NCBI GenBank assembly: GCA_034421575.1
Contig: DAOUKG010000046.1
Span: 22,127-86,126, forward strand
Length of the DNA: 64,000 nt
Direction: 5' to 3'
Source of the DNA: VXLM01 sp034421575
GTDB lineage: Bacteria > Chloroflexota > Dehalococcoidia > Lucifugimonadales > VXLM01
The position numbers and the translations under genes were made by a program. The notes beneath the pieces are model-generated. The model searched no databases, was not told the DNA's origin, and worked only from the letters and a program-made list of their open reading frames with translations. Positions 33,422-41,371 of the stretch are shown one piece after another. Each line of letters begins with the position of its first letter. Positions within the stretch are counted from its first letter, which is position 1.

Positions 33422-33817
33422 ATGGCAACGAAAGAAGAAGTACTGGAAGCAATCAAGGGAATGAACGTCGTTGAGCTCGCCGAGCTGGTCAAGGAGCTTG
33501 AGGACACGTTCGGCGTGAGCGCCGCGGCCCCCATGGCCATGGCTGCCATGCCCGTCGCCGGTGACGGCGGCAATGGCGCCGCTCCTGCCGCCGAGGAAGA
33601 GGAGAAGACCGAGTTCACGGTCGTCCTCAAGGACTTCGGCAGCCAGAAGATCAACGTCATCAAGGCCGTCCGCAGCGTCACCTCCCTCGGCCTCAAGGAG
33701 GCCAAGGAAGTCGTCGAGGGCGCTCCCTCCAACATCAAGGAGGGCGTGAGCAAGGATGAGGCCGATGAGGCCAAGTCCGCCCTCGAAGAGGCCGGCGCCA
33801 CCGTCGACATCACCTAG
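33422..33817 (+). CDS. rplL: 50S ribosomal protein L7/L12
   Basis: The 131-residue acidic stalk protein has the N-terminal dimer helix (EVLEAIKGMNVVELAELVKE), an Ala/Gly/Pro-rich hinge (about 38-60) and the C-terminal factor-binding domain with KINVIKAVRSVTSLGLKEAK and KEVVEGAPSNIKEGVSKDEA. AAAGGAGAGAACCG gives a strong ribosome site. It lies 76 bases after rplJ. rpoB and rpoC, the usual next genes, are not downstream. Confidence 0.97.
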   Translation: MATKEEVLEAIKGMNVVELAELVKELEDTFGVSAAAPMAMAAMPVAGDGGNGAAPAAEEEEKTEFTVVLKDFGSQKINVIKAVRSVTSLGLKEAKEVVEGAPSNIKEGVSKDEADEAKSALEEAGATVDIT

Positions 33818-34152
33818 GCCTCGGTCAACGACTCAACGCGCCTGAAACACTTGGTTCGGCCTGCCTGACCCGGCGGGTCGGACCACAAGTGTTGCGTACT
33901 CAACCGGTTCGCGAGTAGCGGCGATTCGCGAATCGCCCCTCAATGCTCATGTTTCGTGGTGTCGGTGCCAACCGGCATGAACGATTCCTCTGAAAATAGG
34001 CCGCAATACTCCCACGCTGTCAATCCCGCCCCATATCGTCATTCCCGCGAAAGCGGGAATCCATCCCCGGACGGCGATACGGGGCCGGGGTATCCAGACG
34101 GGTAGGGACGTAGGCAGAGTGGCATTAGTTCCGCATCCCTACGCAATACTCA
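33818..34152. repeat. Gene-free interval after rplL with strong palindromes
   Basis: AACACTTG (33846) and CAAGTGTT (33893) close a long imperfect hairpin that may end the ribosomal transcript, though no T run follows. GGCGATTCGCGAATCGCC at 33920-33937 is a perfect 18-base palindrome. Near 34035 the common hairpin CATTCCCGCGAAAGCGGGAAT occurs in part, then another GATACGGGGCCGGGGTATC-like repeat. No gene is seen. Confidence 0.55.
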
Positions 34153-34887
34153 CTACTTTCTACTTTCTTCCTCCCGCTCCGCCCGCAGCTTCTCAAACAT
34201 TGCTGCGTTGTAATACGTCGTCGGACGAACGTTGTCCCTCAACACCATCTCGCGAATAACGTCCTCGAAGTAGTCGTGCTCCTCCACCCAGTCGATGACC
34301 TCCTCGGCCCACTGGCTCGGAACACACACCACCCCATCGTCGTTGCCGACGATCAGGTCGCCCGGACGCACGGATATCCCCCCGCACTGGATTACCACGT
34401 TCTCCTCGTATGAGAACATGTAGGGCGCCTTGCCCGCCGCCACCGTTCCCCCGGCGGCGAATATCTTGAACCCCAGCTTCCTAACGCCCGTCAGGTCGCG
34501 TATCGCCCCATCCGTGACGATCCCCTCCGCGCGGTTCATGCTCAGCTGGAGCAGCTTCATCTCGCCGCCGCTCGACGAGTAACGTGAGCCTGCCACGTCG
34601 CAGACCAGCGCGTCTCCGGGACCGCACCGCGCCATGGCCCTGGCCTCCGGGGCGTCCTCACCGACCGGCGTCTCGTCGAAGATATCCGGACGAGGCGGAA
34701 TGAATCTCAGCGTCCTCGCCCGCGCGACCAGCATCTCCCCCGGAGTCTGAGCGCTCACCCCCTGCATGAACGACTGGTGATACCCGTGAAGCTCATCGAG
34801 CGCGCTCCATACCGTGGGCACACTCACGCCCCGGTACCGCTCCAATAACGCATCCGGCAAATCACTCCCCGCCAAGAGCGTCCCCAT
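34153..34887 (-). CDS. RraA-like / HMG aldolase family protein
   Basis: The 244-residue protein belongs to the RraA/4-hydroxy-4-methyl-2-oxoglutarate aldolase family. ERYRGVSVPTVWSALDEL is the N-terminal block. GPGDALVCDV, GIVTDGAIRDLTGVRKLGF (with the Arg-Asp of the substrate/metal site) and GGISVRPGDLIVGNDDGVVCVP follow in order. Members cleave pyruvate-type aldols or oxaloacetate; true RraA only inhibits RNase E. The metabolic neighbours favour an aldolase or related lyase. Length exceeds RraA (about 160) owing to N- and C-terminal extensions. Confidence 0.82.
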   Translation of the reverse strand: MGTLLAGSDLPDALLERYRGVSVPTVWSALDELHGYHQSFMQGVSAQTPGEMLVARARTLRFIPPRPDIFDETPVGEDAPEARAMARCGPGDALVCDVAGSRYSSSGGEMKLLQLSMNRAEGIVTDGAIRDLTGVRKLGFKIFAAGGTVAAGKAPYMFSYEENVVIQCGGISVRPGDLIVGNDDGVVCVPSQWAEEVIDWVEEHDYFEDVIREMVLRDNVRPTTYYNAAMFEKLRAEREEESRK

Positions 34888-34927
34888 TCTTTCTACGCAC
34901 TACTTTCCTCTTTCTACTTTCTTCTCC

Positions 34928-35293
34928 CTACTCCAACACATCGGTCGTGCAGTGGGCCGTCTGAAGGGAGATATGCGAAAAGTCCTCGCCGTGGTTCGCG
35001 CCGTGACGGTGCACCTCTCCCGCCGGGATCAGCGCCGTGTCACCCTCCGTGATGTCGATCTCCTCGTCCCGCGTCCCAACGAATCCCTTGCCATCCGTCG
35101 CGTACAGGATCTGGTCGCACGAGTGAGTGTGGAACTTCGTCCGCGCGCCTCCCTTGAAGTTCACCACGTTGAACCGGTAGCTCTCCGAGTCATCACCGTC
35201 CACCAACGGGTTCATCACCACCTGTCCGCCTTCGAAGATATCCCTGTGCGTATTGTCCACCTCGCCCCGATCAACAGCCTTGATAACCTTCAT
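34928..35293 (-). CDS. Cupin domain protein
   Basis: The 121-residue protein has one cupin barrel. Motif 1 is KFHTHSCDQILYATDGKGFV (about 48-67, His-x-His and a later acidic site), and motif 2 is GDTALIPAGEVHRHGA (about 83-98) with its metal-binding His. The ATG at 35293 follows GGGAGG; the longer frame adds six residues without a better site. Small cupins act as isomerases, dioxygenases or sensors, so the reaction is open. It lies 40 bases upstream of the RraA-like gene, likely the same transcript. Confidence 0.82.
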   Translation of the reverse strand: MKVIKAVDRGEVDNTHRDIFEGGQVVMNPLVDGDDSESYRFNVVNFKGGARTKFHTHSCDQILYATDGKGFVGTRDEEIDITEGDTALIPAGEVHRHGANHGEDFSHISLQTAHCTTDVLE

Positions 35294-35593
35294 TTCAACC
35301 TCCCTGCACAATAGTCTCTATGTTGTCGCCCCTAGTATACCCTTAGAAACAATCTCAACATACGCATCGACGTATTGTTTACAAAGAGACGAAATCGAAA
35401 AACACGTTCGCCCTGAGCCTGTCGAAGGGCAACTCAGGCCAATGCTGATGATCCTGAGCTTGTTGCCTGGGTTTTGATGACATTTTCCGTCATTCCCGCG
35501 AAAGAACGTCACCCCGTACCACGATACGGGGCGGGAATCCAGAGTCGGGCACACATATACTCCCTACGCAAGACTGTCTACTTTCTTCTCCCC
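35294..35593. repeat. Gene-free interval with several dispersed repeats
   Basis: From left to right it holds the unit CGCCCTGAGCCTGTCGAAGG at about 35409, the start of a TCATTCCCGCGAAAG hairpin at 35491, and the palindrome CCGTACCACGATACGG at about 35515, also found inside the element at 2484-2661. The DNA left of 35405 is AT-richer and may hold the cupin promoter, but no clear -35/-10 pair was found. Confidence 0.45.
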
Positions 35594-36577
35594 TCAATAC
35601 CCCGCCCTCTTGTTCACCACTCCCAACAGGGGCTGACCCGTCTCGAACCTCCGCAGATTTTCGAAGAACAGGCCTATACAAGAATCCTCTTGCTCAGACG
35701 AAGTGCCCCGGCAGGTTGAAACCACCACGTTGTCGCGTGTCCAAAACTCCGCGTCGTCCGGCGGCATTCCCGGCGAGTCCCCTGATGGCTGGAAACAGAT
35801 CCCTCCCAATTTCCCCGCCTCCAGTGCTCGGTCCAACGCTCCGTAGTCGTACAGCCCAGGACGTCCCGAACAGTCCAGTATTACGGCTCCGAGCTTCATT
35901 CTGGCGATGAGCCCCTCGGATACGATGCCCTCCGTCTCCGGCGTGTCCGGTACGGCGACGGCCACGAAGTCCGACTCCGCCACCATGTCGGCCGCCTCAT
36001 CCATGCCATACATGCGGCTGACTCCCTCCGACGCCTCACGCCTCTGCCTCGCCGTCCCCAGCACCCGCATTCCCAAAGCGGCTGCCCTCGTTGCCAGTGC
36101 CTGTCCGATCCCGCCCATCCCCAGCACCCCCAGCGTCTTCCCTTGGAGATCGACCGGTCTCAGCGCAGCCTCCTGCGAGGGACTGCGTTGCGTCAGTTTC
36201 GGCGCGCCCACCGTCACGTGGTTGCGACGGGAGAACATCAGCATCGCCCCCAGGGCGAACTCCGCTCCGGGTATGGCGAATGCCGGTTTGCCGCACGTGA
36301 ACGGGATATTACTCTCTACCATCTCTGGGAAGAGGTACGGCCTCACCCCTCCGCCGATCGCGTGTATCCAGCGAAGCTTCCGTCCGGCCCTGAGCATGTC
36401 CGCGTTCCATGGCGCGATGAACGCCGCGTCAGCGTCCTCCAGGCCGGACAGGATCGCATCCTTATCGTCCGCGATGAGAAATTCGAGATCACCGTACCCC
36501 TCGCGCTCGGCCCGCTCCAGAATCCGGTCACGGTACGCCGACCAGGTCACCACGACCTTGCGGACTTTCTCGGTCAT
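35594..36577 (-). CDS. D-2-hydroxyacid dehydrogenase-like protein with altered catalytic residues
   Basis: The 327-residue protein has the fold of D-isomer-specific 2-hydroxyacid dehydrogenases. The NAD-binding motif is GVLGMGGIGQALATRAAALG (150-169), and substrate loop IHAIGGGVRPY is at 71-81. The catalytic triad of the family does not line up. Where RG normally stands there is DCSGRPG (235-241), and the conserved PHxAG His is replaced by STCRGTS (287-293). It may therefore be a binding protein, a divergent enzyme or a reductase with another mechanism. Its start overlaps the stop of the enolase-superfamily gene by 4 bases (ATGA). Confidence 0.82.
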   Translation of the reverse strand: MTEKVRKVVVTWSAYRDRILERAEREGYGDLEFLIADDKDAILSGLEDADAAFIAPWNADMLRAGRKLRWIHAIGGGVRPYLFPEMVESNIPFTCGKPAFAIPGAEFALGAMLMFSRRNHVTVGAPKLTQRSPSQEAALRPVDLQGKTLGVLGMGGIGQALATRAAALGMRVLGTARQRREASEGVSRMYGMDEAADMVAESDFVAVAVPDTPETEGIVSEGLIARMKLGAVILDCSGRPGLYDYGALDRALEAGKLGGICFQPSGDSPGMPPDDAEFWTRDNVVVSTCRGTSSEQEDSCIGLFFENLRRFETGQPLLGVVNKRAGY

Positions 36578-37761
36578 CGTTCGACCTCTCCGGCGTAGTG
36601 GTCTTCCAATTCGGCTATCGCCTCAGGCACGAAGTTGCCCAGTCCAAGTCCAGGTCCCTCCGGCAGCTCTAGGTATCCGTCCCTTACGACGATTGGAGCC
36701 TCAATGACCTTCTCGTGCATGGCCTCCACGAGCGCCTCCAAGTCCGAGCCACGAACCACCGCCGGGGCCGGGTACTCGATCATGGGACAGTTCGTCAGCG
36801 TGCAGAGCACCTGCACATGTGCAGCGATCAGGAACGCCGACCACGGCCCGTGAGGTATGCACAAGATCCCCGCCTCTTCCGCCCGCTCTGCTACGCGGGC
36901 GAACTGGCTCAACCCCATCTGCTGGGCGTCCGGCTGGACGATGTCGAGGGCGCGCCGCTCGATGAACGCCTGGAAATCGCGCACCGTCGTCAGGCTCTCG
37001 CCCGTCGCGATGCGTATCGGAGACTGCCGCGTGAGCTCCTCGAATCCGTCCACGTCGTAGGGATGGAGCGCCTCTTCGAGAAAGTAGATGTTGTAGTCCG
37101 CCAGTCTCTCCGCCACCTGTATCGCATCCTTCACCGCCCACGTCCCGTCGAGGTAGGCGGAAGGGCCCAAGTCGAGCATCAGCTTCATATCCGGGCCCAC
37201 GGCATCCCGGACGGCCCCGATGTCCTCGTAGTCCCCCTCACTGAAGTAGTTGCCCCAGCCGAACTTCATCGCCTTGAACCCCAGCGCCTTGTTCTCCAAC
37301 GCCTCCTCAACCAGGACCTCCGTGGACTTGTGCTGCCACTCGCCCGTTCGCTCTATAGCCCCCCTGTCGAAGGCCGTCGCGCTCGCGTAGACCATGATCC
37401 TGTCCTGGACGGCCCCGCCGCGCAGCTTGTAGATAGGAATTCCCGCCGCCTTGCCCGCGATGTCCCACAGCGCCATGTCGATGGCCCCCATCGCGTTGAC
37501 CGCCACGCCGCCCTCGCCGCTGCGCCCCCGCTTGCCGCTAGCAAACATGAGACGCCACGCCATATTCGGGTCTGTCGGATCGGTGCCAATGAGGACATTG
37601 CGAAGCCCGTCGGCCTCGTCCTCGATGAGCGCGGAGATGACCGAGGCGGTGGCTGAGGTGGCGCCGACTCCCGTGATGCCCTCGTCCGTATCGACTTGGA
37701 CGAGTACCGGCGCACTGCTGACCAGACCCTTCGAGACGACCCTCACGTCCGTGATCCTCAT
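36574..37761 (-). CDS. Mandelate racemase/muconate lactonising enzyme family (enolase superfamily)
   Basis: The 395-residue protein has an N-terminal capping domain (RITDVRVVSKGLVSSAPVLV) and a TIM barrel. GFKAMKFGWG (about 159-168) carries the Lys pair. The magnesium ligands are LMLDLG, FLEEALHPYD and IATGES on successive strands. VQPDAQQMG and CIPHGPWS give the Asp-His dyad of the mandelate racemase subgroup. Such enzymes dehydrate sugar acids or racemise hydroxyacids. Next to a hydroxyacid-dehydrogenase-like and an RraA-like gene, acid-sugar breakdown is plausible; the substrate is unknown. Confidence 0.9.
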   Translation of the reverse strand: MRITDVRVVSKGLVSSAPVLVQVDTDEGITGVGATSATASVISALIEDEADGLRNVLIGTDPTDPNMAWRLMFASGKRGRSGEGGVAVNAMGAIDMALWDIAGKAAGIPIYKLRGGAVQDRIMVYASATAFDRGAIERTGEWQHKSTEVLVEEALENKALGFKAMKFGWGNYFSEGDYEDIGAVRDAVGPDMKLMLDLGPSAYLDGTWAVKDAIQVAERLADYNIYFLEEALHPYDVDGFEELTRQSPIRIATGESLTTVRDFQAFIERRALDIVQPDAQQMGLSQFARVAERAEEAGILCIPHGPWSAFLIAAHVQVLCTLTNCPMIEYPAPAVVRGSDLEALVEAMHEKVIEAPIVVRDGYLELPEGPGLGLGNFVPEAIAELEDHYAGEVER

Positions 37762-37842
37762 GGCGGCCGCCTCCCGATCCTTGCGGTGCCGGCCAGCCTA
37801 CCAGCGGCTCCTTCAAACTGTCAATTCATCGGCTGCTCCGTG

Positions 37843-37967
37843 CAGGGCAATCGCTTTTGGAGTTGATAGGAACACCAGCAATCGTCACTCCGGCGAAGGC
37901 CGGAGTCCAGAGGGGTGGGTTGGGAGGCCCCTCAACGCCCAACCCTGTGTGAAATGCGATTGCCCTG
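37843..37967. mobile_element. MITE-like element, family 2, copy B
   Basis: CAGGGCAATCGC at the left is mirrored by GCGATTGCCCTG at the right, 125 bp overall. The interior is nearly identical to copy A at 9475-9617, including the CTCCGGCGAAGGCCGGAG hairpin and the stretch GGGTTGGGAGGCCCCTCAAC. The CCTATAGG flanks of copy A are absent. The remainder of the gene-free 37762-38152 interval holds a CCCAGCACCCA-type degenerate tandem near 38040, also seen near 43811. Confidence 0.6.
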
Positions 37968-38152
37968 CCTCTCCATGTCCAGACTTGAGAGAAAGCCTCG
38001 ATCTCCCCCACCGGTAGAGAGCCACAGTGACGGGGCACCCCCCAGCACCCAACACCTAGCACCCAGAACCTTCCTCCCCCCTCCCGCTTTACGAAACCCG
38101 TCCAGTCAGGTATAACTCTCGCGTACTTTTCAGCCGGAACGGAGACGCTTGA

Positions 38153-39130
38153 ATGAAGGCCGCGCACCTGGTCGGACCGAAGCATTTCGAAATCGTTGAC
38201 GTGGATGTCCCAGAGGTCAGGGACGGCAACTGCCTCGTCAATCTGGAACGCTGGTCCGTTTGCGGCAGTGACATACGCTACGAATACGGCACCGTCTTTC
38301 CCGAGGAGCACTACCCCGTCGATGTCGGCACCCCCTGCCATGAGCTCGCGGGCACCATCGTCGAGAGCCGCTCCGACCAGTGGCGCGAGGGACAGCGGGT
38401 CATCATCATTCCCGATACCCACCAAGGGCTCGTCGAGTACTACGAGTCGCGCCCCGAACGCATCATCGCCCTGCCGGACGAGGGCGATATCGGCGAATGG
38501 CTCATGTGCCAGCCTTCCGGCACCGTCTTGTTCGCCCTTCAACGTGCCGAGACCCTCCTCGGCAGTACCATCTTGATTATGGGGCAGGGCGCCATCGGCC
38601 TGTCCTTCACCGCCATGGCAGCCCGTGCCGGAGCGCGTCGCATCATCGCCGCCGACCTCTTTGACTATCGTCTCGAGCACTCCAAGAGGCTCGGCGCAAC
38701 TCACACGATCAACCCGTCAAAGGAAATACTCGATGAGGCAGTAGAGGAGATCACGGGCGGCAACCTCGCCGACATCTCCGTAGAGGCCGCCGGGTACACT
38801 GACACGCTGGCCGCCGCCTGTCGCCTCGTGCGCTCCGAGGGCACCATCATCATGTTCGGGGGACACCAGAACACGGGAGACCCCAACCCAACCATCCCGA
38901 TTGAAGCCCGCAACCTCCTCTATCGCAACGTCAAGCTCCTGTCCACCGCCGGATCGGCCAGCGGCAGCGTCACCGGGCACATCGAGACCATGGTCGGCCT
39001 GCGTCAACGCGGATGGTGGGACCCCGCAGACCTGATAACCCACCACTTCCCGTTCGACGACGTGCAGTCTGCCTACGACATGTACGAAAACCGCTCCGAC
39101 AATATCGTCAAGGGCGTCATGAGCATGTAA
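38153..39130 (+). CDS. Zinc-type medium-chain alcohol dehydrogenase family protein
   Basis: The 325-residue MDR protein has the catalytic-zinc region WSVCGSDIRYEYGT (Cys37 by count of the chain) and PCHELAGTIVE, where the usual GHE is CHE. The nucleotide motif is LIMGQGAIGLSFTAMAARAG (about 142-161). The four-Cys structural zinc lobe is missing, so it is a short-lobe member like sorbitol or threonine dehydrogenase relatives. It starts a plus-strand group continuing with two NHL genes and is divergent from the enolase-superfamily gene. Confidence 0.87.
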   Translation: MKAAHLVGPKHFEIVDVDVPEVRDGNCLVNLERWSVCGSDIRYEYGTVFPEEHYPVDVGTPCHELAGTIVESRSDQWREGQRVIIIPDTHQGLVEYYESRPERIIALPDEGDIGEWLMCQPSGTVLFALQRAETLLGSTILIMGQGAIGLSFTAMAARAGARRIIAADLFDYRLEHSKRLGATHTINPSKEILDEAVEEITGGNLADISVEAAGYTDTLAAACRLVRSEGTIIMFGGHQNTGDPNPTIPIEARNLLYRNVKLLSTAGSASGSVTGHIETMVGLRQRGWWDPADLITHHFPFDDVQSAYDMYENRSDNIVKGVMSM

Positions 39131-39273
39131 AGGCCACAATGACCAACTTCTCAGACCTCCCTGTTGGCGGGATCCGCAAGACTCCCCATCCTTCCCCTAG
39201 AGAGAAGGACCAAAACTCCTCATCCTTCCTCCTGAGGGGGAAGGACTAAGGAAGGGGGCAAAAGGAGCAAAAC

Positions 39274-41367
39274 ATGAACCTACCCAAACTCTTCAACGAA
39301 CTGCAACCCGGCGACATGGTCACCATCGCGGGCGTCGGAGTCCGTGAGGGCATCCCCGCCAATGAGGCCGACGCAGGCTGGCCCATGGGCATTCTGCGCT
39401 GGAACAAGACCGGCGAGCTCCTCATCAACGACTACCACATGCACGTCGTCTGGCGCATCGACCACGACGGCATCCTGCATCGCTTCGCCGGGACCGGCGT
39501 GCCCGGCTACTCCGGCGACGGAGGGCCCGCCCTCGAAGCGGAGTTCTACGCCCCGCACGATATCGCCCAGGACGTGCACGGCAACATCGTCATCAACGAC
39601 ATCGTCAATTTCGTCTACCGTCGCATCGACGCCGAGACCGGAATCGTGGAGACAGTCGTCGGGTCCGGCAAGAAGGGACGCGGCGGACATGGCGGCCCCG
39701 CCACCGAGGCCGAGATGGACACTCACTGCGGCGTCGCCGTCGCTGAGAACGGCGATATCTACGTCTCCAGCGAGTGGACGAACAACATCAGCCGCGTCGA
39801 CGCCCAGACCGGTATCATCGAGCTGTTCGCCGGACAGGAGGCCCGTCATCACCCCTCCGAGGTGGGCGACAGCAGGCCCTATTTCGGACCCGGACTGAGC
39901 CTCGGCGGATACAGCGGCGACGGCGGGCCGAAGGAGGCCGCGGGCTTCTACCACCCCGAACACCTCGCCTTCGGCCCCAATGGCGACCTCTACGTGTGCG
40001 ACAACTCCAACGACCGCGTCCGCAAGATCGACGGAAAGACCGGCATCGTCACGACCGTCCTCGGCAACGGCCAGCGCGCCTCGAACGGCGACGGAGGTCC
40101 GGCCACCGAGGCGTCCACCCTCATGCCGGACGCCATCAACGTAGACGTTCATGGCAACCTCTACGTCGGTGAGAAGTACGGCTTCCGCGTCCGCAGGGTC
40201 GATGCCGAGACAGGCATAGTCACCACCATCGCGGGCACCGGTGTACCCGGCATGGGCGAGGAGGGCGTCAAGGCGACCGAGACCGAGGTCAACTCCGTCG
40301 AGGTCGGCGTCTGGGCGGATCCCGACGGTACCGTCTTCTACTCCGACTGTGGCGGCCGCACACGACGCATCGACGGCGAGACGGGCATCGTCACGACCGT
40401 CCTCGGAGGAATAACCAACCACGACGGCGAGGTTGCCACCAACGCCTACCTTGGTGGGCCTGACGGCATGTCCGTCGCCCCCGATGGCCAGATCTACATC
40501 GCCGACATCTGGAGCCAGCGTATACGAGCCATCGACCCCTCGACGGGCATCATCCGCACCTTCGCCGGAAACGGTGCGCGAGCATACGGCGGGGACGGCG
40601 GACCCGCTACCGAGGCCTATCTCGGCAACCCGAACGACGTTTCGGTCGACTCGCAAGGCACGGTGGTCATCGCCGACACCCGGCACGGACACGTCCGCAG
40701 GGTCGACTCGGACGGCATAATCCACAACGTTGCCGGCGCCGCCTTCCAGTGGGACAAGGGCGACGGCGGCCCCGCTCTCAACGCCAACCTCGTCAATGTC
40801 TCGTCCGTCGCCCACGATGCCGACGACAACCTCTACATCGCCGACACCGGCGTCGGCCGCATCCGAAAGGTCGACGCGCAGACCGGCATCATAGACACCG
40901 TCGTGGGCACGGGGATTCCTGGATACTCCGGCGATGGAGGTCCCGCTAGAGAAGCCCAGGTCAGCGGCGTGTCCTCGGTCACCTTCGACGCGACGGGCGA
41001 TATGTACTTCGTCGATCACAACTGCCACGTCATCCGCCGGGTGGACACCGACGGCATAATCACCACGATAGTCGGTTCCGGCGAGCAGGGCTTCTCGCCC
41101 GACGGCACACCTGCCACGGAGGCCAAGCTAGACGGGCCGCAGGGCGTCGCGGTCTCTTCCGACGGGACGGTCTACTTCACCGACTCGGCCAACCACCTCG
41201 TCCGTCGAGTAGCCGCCGATGGTGCCATCGAAACGGTCGCCGGTTCGGAGGGCCCCTACGCCGAGACGGGACTCAACACCCCATTCGGCCTCACCTTCTA
41301 CGGCGAGGACATCCTCCTGATCTCCGAGCAGTACGGACACCGCATCCGTGCCCTCAAGCTGGAGTAG
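39274..41367 (+). CDS. NHL-repeat beta-propeller protein, first of a tandem pair
   Basis: The 697-residue protein consists almost wholly of about ten NHL repeats of 55-60 residues. Each has the form TxAGTGxxGYSGDGGPAxxA then PxDIAxDxxGNLYIxDxxNxRVRKID. Signature loops occur from residue 72 (GVPGYSGDGGPALEA) to about 615 (DGTPATEAKLDGP). No signal peptide or membrane segment is seen, so a cytoplasmic role is likely unless export is unusual. NHL propellers bind proteins or nucleic acids or act as lyases or lactonases. GCAAAAGGAGCAAAAC gives a ribosome site. Ends a few bases before the second copy. Confidence 0.9.
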   Translation: MNLPKLFNELQPGDMVTIAGVGVREGIPANEADAGWPMGILRWNKTGELLINDYHMHVVWRIDHDGILHRFAGTGVPGYSGDGGPALEAEFYAPHDIAQDVHGNIVINDIVNFVYRRIDAETGIVETVVGSGKKGRGGHGGPATEAEMDTHCGVAVAENGDIYVSSEWTNNISRVDAQTGIIELFAGQEARHHPSEVGDSRPYFGPGLSLGGYSGDGGPKEAAGFYHPEHLAFGPNGDLYVCDNSNDRVRKIDGKTGIVTTVLGNGQRASNGDGGPATEASTLMPDAINVDVHGNLYVGEKYGFRVRRVDAETGIVTTIAGTGVPGMGEEGVKATETEVNSVEVGVWADPDGTVFYSDCGGRTRRIDGETGIVTTVLGGITNHDGEVATNAYLGGPDGMSVAPDGQIYIADIWSQRIRAIDPSTGIIRTFAGNGARAYGGDGGPATEAYLGNPNDVSVDSQGTVVIADTRHGHVRRVDSDGIIHNVAGAAFQWDKGDGGPALNANLVNVSSVAHDADDNLYIADTGVGRIRKVDAQTGIIDTVVGTGIPGYSGDGGPAREAQVSGVSSVTFDATGDMYFVDHNCHVIRRVDTDGIITTIVGSGEQGFSPDGTPATEAKLDGPQGVAVSSDGTVYFTDSANHLVRRVAADGAIETVAGSEGPYAETGLNTPFGLTFYGEDILLISEQYGHRIRALKLE

Positions 41368-41371
41368 TCCC

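Noticed and set aside
37826..38704. 292-codon minus-strand frame across the family-2 element and the dehydrogenase
   Set aside because: It is antisense to the MDR dehydrogenase with a repeat-derived tail and carries no motif.
39280..41028. 582-codon minus-strand frame opposite the first NHL gene
   Set aside because: Its Val/Asp/Gly-rich periodicity mirrors the NHL repeats on the other strand and is not independent coding evidence.
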